From Ktedonobacter sp. SOSP1-85 (GTDB lineage: Bacteria > Chloroflexota > Ktedonobacteria > Ktedonobacterales > Ktedonobacteraceae): a stretch of 64,000 bases of DNA. The notes beneath the pieces were generated by a model that saw only the letters and a program-made list of their open reading frames with translations, was not told where the DNA came from and did no database searches. The position numbers were made by a program, and so were the translations under genes. Below are positions 52,643 to 61,507 of the stretch, one piece after another. The stretch is taken from positions 1,031,501 to 1,095,500 of the forward strand of contig NZ_BNJI01000001.1 of the NCBI RefSeq assembly GCF_016587415.1, given 5' to 3'. Within the stretch, counting starts at the first letter, position 1; each line of letters starts with the position of its first letter.

Positions 52643-54739
52643 TTATTCGACGAGCAGGTCGGCGATGCGCTCCTCGATGGTTTTGGCCGTGGGATAGAAG
52701 GCAACCTCTTCGGGCGCGTTGTAGGGAGCGGCTGGCGCCGCGACCGCGCTGATGAAGGTTGGCGAGCCGTCCAGGTCGTAGAAGCAGTTCTGGACGATCC
52801 AGGAATGCACATGGCGGCCATAGCTGGTCAGATCGGACTCCTCGGTCACGACAACGACGCGATTAGCCTCTTTGACTGCGGCAGCGACGGTCGCTTCATC
52901 GAAGGGTATCAGCGTGCGCAGGTCAACTACCTCAATCGCGCCTCCCTCTTGCTTGACGATATTGGCTGCGGCGGTACAGGCCTCAAGAGTCATCGAACCC
53001 CAGGCGACAATCGCCACGCTCACCGGGCCTTCGCCGATGCGAATACGGCGCGCCTTACCAATGGGGAGGGTATAGTAGCCCTCGGGGACGCTCCAGTACT
53101 CGGCCATCTGTGGAATAATATTGCCCTCAGCATCCTTGGGCGGCTCCGAGCGATAGAGGCGACCGCGCTCCAGGAAGGTCACAGGCGACTGCGAACGCGC
53201 AGCCTGTAACAACAGGCCCTTGGCATCAAAGGGAGTCGCGGGACAGATGGTAATCATGCCAGGAATATTGGTAAACCACTGCTCTCCGGCATTGGAGTGA
53301 CCAAAGGCGCCGCCGCCTGCGGTGCTGCTGGAAATGGGGCCACCGCCGCCGCTGCCCGACTTGGTGCGAATGATCATGGGCACATACCAGTCGCCAAAGC
53401 TCTGATAGGAGGTACGAGCCGCCAGGCGCACAGTCTGGGTCGACGACTGGTGGTAGTCGACGAATTGGATCTCGGCGCAACGAGCCTTACCATCGACCAT
53501 GCCAGCGCCCGCGACCAGGCCCACGATAAGCTGCTCGTTCAGCGGGCTACTGATGGCGCGCTCAGGATATTTCTGCACGAGATTGGCGGTCGCGCCAAAG
53601 ACGCCGCCCTTGGGACTACCAACATCCTGACCGTAGACAAAGAAGTTGGGATCGCGGTCGGCCAGCTCGACCAGGGCCTCGTTGATCGCACCTAGCATAG
53701 TCAGAGGGCGCCTGGCACCACGAGGAATATTCTCATGCCACTCGGGGACAGCCACGACATGCTGCATCACACGGCTGCCATCAGGCTCCGGCTCCTGCAA
53801 GACCTCGCGCTCAACGCGATCCAGTTCTGAGCGAATCTCTTTGCGCATACGCTCGGGATCGCCTTCCTGCAAGTGACCGTTTGCCACCAGCCAGCGGCCA
53901 AAGTTCTTGACCGGGTCCTTGGTCTCGGTCGTGAGCGCGATCTCTTCTTTCTTGCGGTAGGACTTGATATCAGTGCTGCTAGAATGCGGATCAAGCAGGC
54001 CCAGGCGCAGATGCATCAGGACTGGACCCTGGCCGGAACGAATACGGGCCACGAAACGTTTGCTCGCCTCATAGGTCGCCATGATATCTGTACCATCGAC
54101 CTCTTCCGCGTAGACGCCAGCGCCCTTTGCCCACTCCACGAGCGAGCCGGCGTACTGGACCACTGAGGGGGTCGTAATCGCCCAATTATTATCTTCAATG
54201 ACCATGAGCACAGGGAGCTGATGCACAGCCGACTGGCGCAGAAGCACGCTGAAGTCGTTGGTGGCTGAGCCACCATCACCTGTAGAGCACATAATCAGAT
54301 CTTTGCTTGCATGCTGCTTAAGCGAGAAGCCAACGCCACCCGCAAAGGGAGCCAGGCCTCCAACCTCGCTTACACCTGGGAGGATGCGATGGCTCCGGCT
54401 GCTATAGTGCGATGGCATATTGCGCCCGGAGCACATGGGGCCAGTCGAGCGAGAATAGGCCTCGCGCAGGGGTCCATAGACATCGCCTGTGCGCTGAAGC
54501 CAGGCGGCCAGGTCACGATAGTAAAGCGCGAGCCAGTCACTTTCCTGCAAGGCAGCCACGACCGCTGCCATACCCTCATGCCCAGCACAACCAATATAGA
54601 AAGGGAAACGACCCTGAGTCTTGCGAGTCTTCAACAGGTCGTTGATGGCTCGTGCGGTAACCATGGTGCGGAAAAGTGCAATGACATCTAGCGGCTGTGC
54701 TAGAGTATCAGCTTCCGTAGCTTCGATATTCACTGTCAT
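52643..54739 (-). CDS. Fused 2-oxoacid dehydrogenase E1 (alpha and beta in one chain)
   Basis: A 698-residue thiamine-diphosphate enzyme that decarboxylates a branched-chain 2-oxoacid or pyruvate-type acid for an E2 partner. The alpha part (residues 1-330) has the ThDP motif STGDGGSATNDF...DNNWAITT; the beta part begins near LTMLGAINEALVELADRDPN with YGQDVGSPKGGVFGAT and ends with the transketolase C-domain (VAIVAWGSMTLEA, EVVDLRTLIPFDEATV). E1 subunits are usually separate; the fused form is known in some bacteria. ATG 54739 has GGAGG upstream. E2 and E3 are not in view. Confidence 0.92.
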   Translation of the reverse strand: MTVNIEATEADTLAQPLDVIALFRTMVTARAINDLLKTRKTQGRFPFYIGCAGHEGMAAVVAALQESDWLALYYRDLAAWLQRTGDVYGPLREAYSRSTGPMCSGRNMPSHYSSRSHRILPGVSEVGGLAPFAGGVGFSLKQHASKDLIMCSTGDGGSATNDFSVLLRQSAVHQLPVLMVIEDNNWAITTPSVVQYAGSLVEWAKGAGVYAEEVDGTDIMATYEASKRFVARIRSGQGPVLMHLRLGLLDPHSSSTDIKSYRKKEEIALTTETKDPVKNFGRWLVANGHLQEGDPERMRKEIRSELDRVEREVLQEPEPDGSRVMQHVVAVPEWHENIPRGARRPLTMLGAINEALVELADRDPNFFVYGQDVGSPKGGVFGATANLVQKYPERAISSPLNEQLIVGLVAGAGMVDGKARCAEIQFVDYHQSSTQTVRLAARTSYQSFGDWYVPMIIRTKSGSGGGGPISSSTAGGGAFGHSNAGEQWFTNIPGMITICPATPFDAKGLLLQAARSQSPVTFLERGRLYRSEPPKDAEGNIIPQMAEYWSVPEGYYTLPIGKARRIRIGEGPVSVAIVAWGSMTLEACTAAANIVKQEGGAIEVVDLRTLIPFDEATVAAAVKEANRVVVVTEESDLTSYGRHVHSWIVQNCFYDLDGSPTFISAVAAPAAPYNAPEEVAFYPTAKTIEERIADLLVE

Positions 54740-55306
54740 ATGCAATAGCCTCCGTAAGTCTGCACCGACGTTCTGGGCATCGTTCAAACTCCTACAAATT
54801 CGAAATTTTGTGTTTTGTATTTTACAACCTATTCCCACTCCCCATTATAAGGGTGGGACCCCTGAAAAACAAACAGCAGAGAGAGCACATGTATGGAGAG
54901 TGCAGCATCGTTGCGGCACAACTACCTCTCTCTTGCTGGAAACAGCAATTCTCAGAACTGCACTCGTATAATACCATACCAGAGACGACGCTGCTAAAGG
55001 CACGCGTCTACACATCATGGGACTAGGAGGGAAGGGGCACGACGCTGCAAAAGCACGCGTCTACATATCATGGAGCGGAGAAAGGTAACCATTCTGCATA
55101 GAGTAAGTTGGAGGATCCATGCTTGGCATGGGCGTGGCTGGCCCGCGAGCCAATGCTCAGGCGTGGTGGTCGTCGCTGCGCTCGGAGTCCATGCAAGCAT
55201 GGACCCTACATGGTTTGGGGAGCTGGCACTTCCACACCCTCTTATTCCACACGTGATACACTGCTTATAAGATCATCGTTGAAAGGAAAGGCAGCATTTA
55301 AGAGCT
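54740..55306. other. Intergenic stretch with two family A half units
   Basis: The half units at 54987-55020 and 55040-55073 (GACGCTGCTAAAGGCACGCG and CGACGCTGCAAAAGCACGCG, each going on to TCTACA and ATCATGG) have the same orientation, 53 nt apart, without inverted partners. The rest holds the promoters of the divergent E1 and GH42 genes; an ATCCATGCTTGGCATGG palindrome lies near 55114-55132. No further gene. Confidence 0.7.
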
Positions 55307-57319
55307 ATGCAGCAATATTTCCCTGATAGGATCCTCTATGGTGGGGACTATAATCCAGAACAGTGGTCAGAGGAGACCTGGCGCGAGGATATGCGCCTGA
55401 TGAAACTGGCCCATGTAAACATGGTTTCAATTAATATCTTCTCCTGGACTTTGCTAGAGCCAGAACCGCATAAATATCACTTTGAGCAACTGGACCGCAT
55501 TATGGATATGCTGGCAGAGCATGGTATCTACGCGGACCTGGCGACCGCGACTGCCTCGCCTCCAACCTGGATGAGTCGCCTTTACCCCTCAATACTTCCA
55601 GTGACCCAGCAGGGCGTGCGCATGAGCCATGGCTCGCGCCAGCACTACTGCCCAAACAGCCCCGATTACCGGCGCAAGGCCGGCGCGCTCGTTGAGCAGA
55701 TTGCGACACGCTACGCAAAACATCCTGCCTTGAAGATGTGGCATCTCAACAACGAATATGGCTGCCATACAGGCGCCTGCTATTGTGAGAATTGTGCCGC
55801 CGCGTTCCGCAAATGGCTACAAGAACGCTATCAGACGCTAGACAAGGTGAACCAGGCCTGGGGAACCACCTTCTGGAGCCAGCGCTACTATGAGTGGGAA
55901 GACGTGCTGCCGCCGCGTGCCACGCCGGCGCAGACCAATCCCACGCAAACGCTGGATTACTGGCGCTTTATGAACGATTCGCTGCGCGGATGCTACGAGT
56001 TGGAGGAGGAGATTCTCCGCCGCGCCACGCCGTCTATCCCCTTGACGACCAACCTGATGGTAGCCTTCAAACCCGTCGATGTCTTCGATTGGGCCAAACA
56101 TATGGACATCATTTCCTTTGATATGTACCCAGCGCCTCATGATGGCGCGGCCCAGGTCGCTATGCCGCATGACATCATGCGTGGAGCGAAGGGAGGGCAG
56201 CCCCACATCGTCATGGAGATGAGTCCGAGCCAGGTCAACTGGCAGCCACAGAACCCCCATAAACGACCGGGACAACTGCGCATGCACATCATGCAGTCCA
56301 TCGCGCATGGAGCCAATGGCGCGCTCTTCTTCCAGTGGCGCCAATCCATGGCGGGGGCGGAGAAGTATCATAGCGCCGTCGTCTCGCACGAGGGAAGCGA
56401 GCAGAACCGCATCTTTAAGCAGGTAGCCCAGGCGGGTGCCGAACTGGCGAAGCTGGCCCCACAGGTCGCCAACACCCGCATTCACGCTAAGGTCGCGCTC
56501 CTCATGGACTGGCAGAGCTGGTGGTCCTCCGAATATCAGCCGGGACCAAGCAATCAGTTGCGTTACTATGAACAGATCCTTACCTATTATAAGGCGCTCT
56601 ATGCGCGGAATATCGCCGTGGATATCGTGTCCCCCGAGGCGGAGCTGGGCGAGTACAAACTGGTCATCGCGCCCCTGCTGCACATGATCATGCCAGGCGT
56701 GGAGCAGAAGCTCAAAGGCTTTGTGGAGCAGGGCGGAACCTTCCTCACGACCTTCTTCAGCGGCATCGTCGACCAGAATGAGCATGTCATCCCGGGCGGC
56801 TATCCCGGAGCGCTCCGCGAATTGCTCGGCATCTATGTTGAGGAGTTTGATCCCCTGACGCCGCAGATGTCCAACGAGGTCGTTATCGAAGAGGGAGAGT
56901 TGCGCGGGCGCTATGCAGCGACCAAGTGGGGCGAGCTGGTACATCTGAAGGGCGCGCAGGCTCTGGCAAGGTTTGGGCAGGACTACTACGCGCAACATCC
57001 GGCGATCACCGAGCATAGCTATGGGCAAGGCAAGGCCTACTATGTCGCGACGCACCCTGAGCAGCGACTGGTAGACACGCTTATCAAGCAGATTTGCGCG
57101 CAGGCAGGCGTAGAACCAGTTCTAGACACGCCAGAGGGCGTCGAGGTCACTCTGCGCGAGGGCAAGCACGGCGAGAAGGTTTACTTTGTGCTCAATCAGA
57201 GCAAGGAGCGGCAGCAGATCACTCTGCCAGAGGGAAGCTATACCTCCCTCCTGGACGAGAGAAAGGTCCAGGGAACGGTAGAGATGGGACCGTTGGACGT
57301 GCTAGTGTTGAAGAAATAA
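55307..57319 (+). CDS. GH42 beta-galactosidase
   Basis: A 670-residue glycoside hydrolase of family 42. It opens ILYGGDYNPEQWSEETWRED, the standard start. The acid/base Glu is in MWHLNNEYGCHTG (about residue 150), the nucleophile Glu in PHIVMEMSPSQVNWQ (about 305). A Cys cluster CHTGACYCENC is the structural zinc site of the family. The C-terminal domains (trimerisation fold, then a beta domain) are complete. It has no signal peptide, hence cytosolic. AAAGGAAAG stands before ATG. It ends 1 nt before a 39-bp stem hairpin. Confidence 0.94.
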   Translation: MQQYFPDRILYGGDYNPEQWSEETWREDMRLMKLAHVNMVSINIFSWTLLEPEPHKYHFEQLDRIMDMLAEHGIYADLATATASPPTWMSRLYPSILPVTQQGVRMSHGSRQHYCPNSPDYRRKAGALVEQIATRYAKHPALKMWHLNNEYGCHTGACYCENCAAAFRKWLQERYQTLDKVNQAWGTTFWSQRYYEWEDVLPPRATPAQTNPTQTLDYWRFMNDSLRGCYELEEEILRRATPSIPLTTNLMVAFKPVDVFDWAKHMDIISFDMYPAPHDGAAQVAMPHDIMRGAKGGQPHIVMEMSPSQVNWQPQNPHKRPGQLRMHIMQSIAHGANGALFFQWRQSMAGAEKYHSAVVSHEGSEQNRIFKQVAQAGAELAKLAPQVANTRIHAKVALLMDWQSWWSSEYQPGPSNQLRYYEQILTYYKALYARNIAVDIVSPEAELGEYKLVIAPLLHMIMPGVEQKLKGFVEQGGTFLTTFFSGIVDQNEHVIPGGYPGALRELLGIYVEEFDPLTPQMSNEVVIEEGELRGRYAATKWGELVHLKGAQALARFGQDYYAQHPAITEHSYGQGKAYYVATHPEQRLVDTLIKQICAQAGVEPVLDTPEGVEVTLREGKHGEKVYFVLNQSKERQQITLPEGSYTSLLDERKVQGTVEMGPLDVLVLKK

Positions 57320-57399
57320 ATATTATTTGGGTCGGAGGCGTAGAGTGTTCCGCCAGCCGCAGGCTGGCGGAACACTCTACGCCTCCGACCCAAATAATA
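57319..57399. terminator. 39-bp perfect stem hairpin between GH42 and Nudix genes
   Basis: Arms 57319-57357 and 57361-57399 are perfect complements around loop GCA. The inner part is CCGCCAGCC GCA GGCTGGCGG, the outer part ends in ATTATTT. The longest stem of the window. It begins in the last base of the GH42 stop region and separates two convergent genes. Confidence 0.88.
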
Positions 57400-57416
57400 T
57401 AAAAAAAGACGTTGTG

Positions 57417-57884
57417 TTACGTGTTGGGGAGGTTCTGGTCGTGGGAGGTGCTGGAGAGCTGGTTGCGGATGAGGGCGCGTTCCTGGTTGAGGAGGGCGTC
57501 TTCGATGCGCTGGCGATGCTTGGGGAGGGTGTTGGCGGGGATGGCATCTGGGGAGAAGAAGCGGCATTCGCGGGATTCGAGCGTGGTAGTCAGTTCGCCG
57601 CCGGTGATGCGACAGAGGAAGGAGAGGACGACCTCTTGCTTCTGGGGCTTGGAATAGACGCCTACGAGGCGCTCGATGGCGACCTGGAGGCCTGTTTCTT
57701 CCAGAACCTCGCGGCTGACGGTCTGCTCAAGCGTCTCTCCAAGTTCCATGCCGCCACCGGGCAGGTTCCACCAGTCGATATCGCTGCGGTGGGCCAGGAG
57801 GATCTGGCCCTGGCGAAAGATCAGGGCAGAGATCCCGATGCGAAATTGGGCGAGATTAGTCACAGAATTAAGTGATTCAGACAT
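57417..57884 (-). CDS. Nudix hydrolase
   Basis: A 155-residue hydrolase of nucleoside diphosphate-linked compounds. The Nudix box GGGMELGETLEQTVSREVLE plus ETG fits the consensus GX5EX7REUXEEXGU exactly. It starts MSESLNSVTNLAQF at 57884, with GGAGAAA upstream; longer open frames run through the hairpin at 57920-57984 and are rejected. The last 20 residues are polar. The substrate is not predictable. Confidence 0.9.
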   Translation of the reverse strand: MSESLNSVTNLAQFRIGISALIFRQGQILLAHRSDIDWWNLPGGGMELGETLEQTVSREVLEETGLQVAIERLVGVYSKPQKQEVVLSFLCRITGGELTTTLESRECRFFSPDAIPANTLPKHRQRIEDALLNQERALIRNQLSSTSHDQNLPNT

Positions 57885-57919
57885 TGGTGTTTCTCCATGA
57901 TACTGGATTGCCGGCTCCC

Positions 57920-57984
57920 GCCCATGCAGGAGGGCGAAGGTAGTGCTTCTAAAGGGCGCACCTACCTTCGCCCTCCTGCTGGGC
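57920..57984. repeat. Hairpin upstream of the Nudix gene
   Basis: GCCCATGCAGGAGGGCGAAG and GTAG (57920-57943) pair with 57962-57984, with a one-base bulge. Unlike most long stems here it lies on the 5' side of the nearest gene. Confidence 0.7.
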
Positions 57985-58079
57985 GGCTGCATTCGGCGAT
58001 CAGTGCGCCCCATGTTTGGCCAGAAAAAAGGTAGGCGTGCCACTTAGCGGTGTCGGGCTGGTTCTCGCCGGGAAATATG

Positions 58080-58541
58080 GCAATCTATTGCATAACATTG
58101 TCGAACGGAAATGTTTTTGGCTTACGCCGAACTGCCATAAATGGCGTTCGGACGCGGTAAACGACTTTGCTGGCAAATTTTGTCCGGACAAGTTTCCGAG
58201 CGCGGAAAGGTATCCAGAGGCTTTCAAGACCGGTAGGGACCCGGTTTACCGCGTCCAAAGGCGATTAATCGCCCGTGGGCGCAGCCTGAAAGACGCTGAA
58301 AAAGACCTTTCACGTCACTATGTGCTTGTAACAGCGCAAAAACACGGCTGCGCCGACAGGCCATCAATGGCGTTTGGACGCGATAAATCGGGTCCCTACC
58401 AACAATTCAGGCGTTTCTCACAAGCCTGTTCGGACAACTTGACAAAATTTGTCAGCGGAATCGTAAACCGGGTCCCTACCGAAATCTAGATACCATGCCC
58501 AGGTAAACCGGGTCCCTACCGAAATCTAGATACCATGCCCA
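58080..58541. repeat. Cluster of family E repeats
   Basis: This gene-free stretch contains several partial copies of one unit. The best copy is 58231-58284: GGTAGGGACCCGGTTTACCG, CGTCCAAAGGCGATTAATCG, CCCGTGGGCGCAG. Reverse partial copies are at about 58366-58400 (ATGGCGTTTGGACGCGATAA then ATCGGGTCCCTACC) and about 58139-58165. Two identical 40-bp tandem copies at 58463-58502 and 58503-58541 start GTAAACCGGGTCCCTACCGA and end with ATACCATGCCCA. A long open frame across the cluster is made of these repeats and is not accepted as a gene. Confidence 0.8.
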
Positions 58542-58557
58542 AGACGCCGAAGCCCGG

Positions 58558-59694
58558 TTATGTTTTGAAATAGAGTTGGGCAGCGTTGTCGTGCAGGATC
58601 AGGCGGGCAAGGTGCTGAGCCTGAGATGTGTCTAGTTCGTCGGCGTCAATCATCTCTTGCAGGACCTGGGCCAGGATGGTGCGGACGCGTTTGGCACCCA
58701 CCCAGAGCATTTCAGGGACATTGATACCGTCAGAGCTATAGGTCAGCTTGCTGGCGGGCGCGATACTCAGGGCCTGGCGGGTGAATGTGAGCATTTCAAG
58801 TTTTTCGACAAAGGGAATGGTATACGAGAGATCAAAGTAGACATTGGGATAGATCGCGGCCAGGTAGGCTCCAAGCTGCACATAGGGATAGCTTTCGTGC
58901 AGGAGGACGATGGGCATACGCTGATAGTCGCCCCGCTCGAAGATGGCGCGCAGGTGTAGCGGATTGCCCAGGCGCATATCGGTATCGCCATCGCCATAGC
59001 CGGTATGAAACTGCACTGGAAGCTCTTGCTCAGCCGCCTGCTCAAAGGCTTGATGTAAGAGATAGTCGAGCAGGGGCTTGTGCATTAAGCGTAGCTCGCC
59101 ATGTTGGGTGGCCTGGGCGCGGGCCTCGGTAAAGGCCGCGACCGCCTCATCTTTTGACCACTCCGCGATCTCCAGGCCGGTGCGGTAGGCCACGATGCTC
59201 TTCAGGCCGCTATAGCCAAGCTCGCGCGCCTGGCGCACTGTCTCGCGATAGCGCGCAACCACCTCATCGAAATCGGTATGGGCCTGAATAAGATCTTGCA
59301 TCAGGATCTCCAGGCGCAGGAGGGTCGTTATCCGGACACCGCCCTGACTGGCAATTTGCTCGGGAGCATAACAGGTTGTGGGCGGTGGATAGGCGGAGTC
59401 GAGCACCAGGGCCTCAATATGGGCGCCCGCGAAAAGGCGGTGCACCTGGTCGGCGGTATCGAAGCGTGAGCGAGCCGCGATTATCTCATCTTCAAGCGGT
59501 TTGCAGCCATAGAAGGCTGCGGCCTGGCGCAGAAACCAGAGGTAGTAGATGGAATGCGAGACATGCTTCTGGGCAAAGCTGGGATGTGTCGCCTCGCTGA
59601 AGTAGCCACGAAAAGTCTGAGCATCCATCCGCTGCTGAAGCAGGAAGGGATGGCAATGATTATCTATAATAGGAATAGTGTTTAGATCGAGCAT
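58558..59694 (-). CDS. Amidohydrolase-2 family metal-dependent hydrolase
   Basis: A 378-residue TIM-barrel hydrolase. The metal motif DNHCHPFLL (His-x-His) is near residue 12; further His ligands are likely in PVQFHTGYGDGD and VLLHESYPYV, and the Asp in TYSSDGINVPEM. It is close to the amidohydrolase domains of FluG type proteins, which are fused to glutamine synthetase in others; here it is alone. Start ATG 59694 with AAGAGGTG upstream; an earlier frame opening has no site. Substrate unknown. Confidence 0.87.
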   Translation of the reverse strand: MLDLNTIPIIDNHCHPFLLQQRMDAQTFRGYFSEATHPSFAQKHVSHSIYYLWFLRQAAAFYGCKPLEDEIIAARSRFDTADQVHRLFAGAHIEALVLDSAYPPPTTCYAPEQIASQGGVRITTLLRLEILMQDLIQAHTDFDEVVARYRETVRQARELGYSGLKSIVAYRTGLEIAEWSKDEAVAAFTEARAQATQHGELRLMHKPLLDYLLHQAFEQAAEQELPVQFHTGYGDGDTDMRLGNPLHLRAIFERGDYQRMPIVLLHESYPYVQLGAYLAAIYPNVYFDLSYTIPFVEKLEMLTFTRQALSIAPASKLTYSSDGINVPEMLWVGAKRVRTILAQVLQEMIDADELDTSQAQHLARLILHDNAAQLYFKT

Positions 59695-59785
59695 AACACA
59701 CCTCTTAGCCCAGGCGTGACAAACGATGAGCACGGCCATATAGGCATACAGGATAGCATGTATGTTTGCTGAGAGCAAGATTCAG

Positions 59786-59834
59786 TTTTACTTTTTTTGT
59801 TTGCCGCCGCAGGCGGCAAACAAAAAAAGTAAAA
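59786..59834. repeat. 23-bp stem hairpin upstream of the amidohydrolase gene
   Basis: Arms 59786-59808 and 59812-59834 are perfect complements with loop GCA (GCCGCC GCA GGCGGC core). Long T and A runs flank the core, so it could end the minus-strand transcript of the RecA-like ATPase gene, which stops 87 nt away. Confidence 0.8.
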
Positions 59835-59920
59835 AGATATTTTTCGGGGACACCCCGAACCCCGGCAAAGGGCTAGCCGCCCTTTGCAATCCCGCTCTTT
59901 CGCATAGATGTCCGTGAGTT

Positions 59921-61201
59921 TCAACGGTTACAGGCTGGGATTGATGTTGTTGGGTTAGTCAGGATAGGTATTTGCATTTGGGTTGGTGAGGAGGGTGTGG
60001 GAAGGGAGAGTGAGGTTGTGAGCGATCCGGGTTTGGGATGCGAGATTGGAGGTGGTGGCGGGGGTTTGGGTGGAATTGGGGGAGTCGTTGGGAGAGGATT
60101 CGGGAGTGTCGGAGGGGTTTGAGGAGTGGGTGTCTTCGGAATCGGGGTGAGGAGAATGTGAGCGATCTCGAATTTGGGCTGGTGGGGATACTGGGCCAGG
60201 AGTTCGGGGACGAGAGGCTTGATGAAGGGGTGAAGGGTATAGTGGCCGCGAGAGGTGGTGTATAGCAGGTTGGCGCGGGCCATTTTGCTGAGGAGTTGGC
60301 GCACACAGGTGTAGTCGAGGCCAAGCGCGGCTGTGACCTGGGCGGGTGAAAGGGGGTGTTCGCAGGTGTGGATCAGGTGGAGGATGGTGAGGCGTTCGGG
60401 GGTGAGAGTTTTATGGGCGCTGAGTGTTGTGAGGGCGAGATTCTCTTCGAGGGAGGCGTGACGGAAATGAATGTGAGAGGTTGGGCAATGTAGGGTGAGG
60501 GAGAAGAGAGCAAGCGAGGAGCCGAGTACATCGAGATGATAGTAGTTGGAGACGGGAAGGCGTTTGAGATGGAGGTGATGATCGACGGAGGCCGCCAGGG
60601 AAGAGGAGCGTTTGCAGGTATGGAGAACGACAATGCTGATATTCTGCTGCTCGGCGAGGCGACGCAGGAGGGCGAGCAGTTCGCGGTCGTTACCTTTGAA
60701 GAGGGGGCGTAGGGAGGCCAGGTTATCGATCACGAGCAGGCGTGTATCGGGAGAGTTAGTAAGCCAGCTTTGAAGCTCGTACAAACCCTCGGTGGGCGTA
60801 AGAGGGGTCCAGGTATTGGTAAAGAAGAGATTGTTGGGTGGGGGAGTGCCGGGTTGGGCCGACAACAGGCGCGAGCGGAGTTCGTGAAGGCGGAGCAGAG
60901 AGTGATCGAGGCCAAGGTAGAAGGCTCGGCCTCGAGTGGATTTGAAGGGTTGGGAGTCATCACGAGCCTCGCCAGAGAAGGAAGACTGACCCTGAGTGAC
61001 ATTAAACATGAGTTGGAGGGCGAGAGAGGTCTTTCCGGAACGCGATTCGCCGCTGAGGAGCGTCAGGCCTATGGGAAGCAGATTTTGGATGGGCCAGATG
61101 CTCGTGATGGGTGAGGGCTGAATGAGGTCATTCAGTCCGGTGAAGGGCATAAAGGGGCGGGCGAAGAGGTTGGTGTAGGCCTGCGGGTCGTGTTTCGTCA
61201 T
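59921..61201 (-). CDS. RecA-like (RepA/AAA_25-type) ATPase with winged helix and Pro-rich tail
   Basis: A 426-residue protein. Residues about 45-220 form a RecA-like ATPase: Walker A LLSGESRSGKTSLALQL, then YLGLDHS, Walker B TRLLVIDNLASLRP and VVLHTCKRSS near the sensor. Residues about 265-320 look like a winged helix (LTPERLTILHLIHTCEHPLS, VTAALGLDYTCVRQLLSKMA). The end (about residue 345 on) is almost only Pro, Thr and Ser. This order is found in replication proteins of plasmids and phages, where the ATPase is a ring helicase or loader. No origin or partner was identified. Start 61201 with GGAGG upstream. Confidence 0.8.
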   Translation of the reverse strand: MTKHDPQAYTNLFARPFMPFTGLNDLIQPSPITSIWPIQNLLPIGLTLLSGESRSGKTSLALQLMFNVTQGQSSFSGEARDDSQPFKSTRGRAFYLGLDHSLLRLHELRSRLLSAQPGTPPPNNLFFTNTWTPLTPTEGLYELQSWLTNSPDTRLLVIDNLASLRPLFKGNDRELLALLRRLAEQQNISIVVLHTCKRSSSLAASVDHHLHLKRLPVSNYYHLDVLGSSLALFSLTLHCPTSHIHFRHASLEENLALTTLSAHKTLTPERLTILHLIHTCEHPLSPAQVTAALGLDYTCVRQLLSKMARANLLYTTSRGHYTLHPFIKPLVPELLAQYPHQPKFEIAHILLTPIPKTPTPQTPPTLPNPLPTTPPIPPKPPPPPPISHPKPGSLTTSLSLPTPSSPTQMQIPILTNPTTSIPACNR

Positions 61202-61378
61202 GTAAGCCTCCATGTGGGAAGTAGAGGGACGTTTTCACGAGGTAGAGAGATGGAAGGTGTAGAATACAATACAATACAATTTTATAATATTATGCGATAT
61301 ACATTTATAGTATGCCCGACAAGAGATGACTTGTCAAGTAAAAGAGGAAATATTGAAGGAATTGAGTAGGAAGAAGGA

Positions 61379-61403
61379 GCCCGCTACTTGCGTACGCGGC
61401 TAC
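61379..61403. repeat. Family B single arm
   Basis: GCCCGCTACTTGCGTACGCG and GCTAC match the left arm of the hairpin at 51587 with one change. No inverted partner lies nearby. Confidence 0.7.
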
Positions 61404-61449
61404 TCGAGGGGGAGACGCTCTGGAGGGCGGGGAGTAAAGGGTACATTAT

Positions 61450-61489
61450 TATCACCTGGCGCGACTTAAGGGTGTCGCGCCAGGTGATA
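61450..61489 (-). terminator. Terminator behind the Gly/Trp-rich gene
   Basis: TATCACCTGGCGCGAC (61450-61465) pairs perfectly with 61474-61489; loop 8 nt. On the minus strand it lies 18 nt behind the stop, followed by AATAATGTAC, so it is a terminator with only a weak U-tract. Confidence 0.72.
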
Positions 61490-61507
61490 GATTGCATTGG
61501 TTTCTCT

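Noticed and set aside
58016..58489. 157-codon + strand frame between Nudix and amidohydrolase genes
   Set aside because: It consists of family E repeat copies in both orientations and has no domain pattern.
58463..58541. Two identical 40-bp copies, checked as attachment sites or CRISPR
   Set aside because: Directly adjacent, no spacer, no integrase gene, and the sequence belongs to the dispersed family E.
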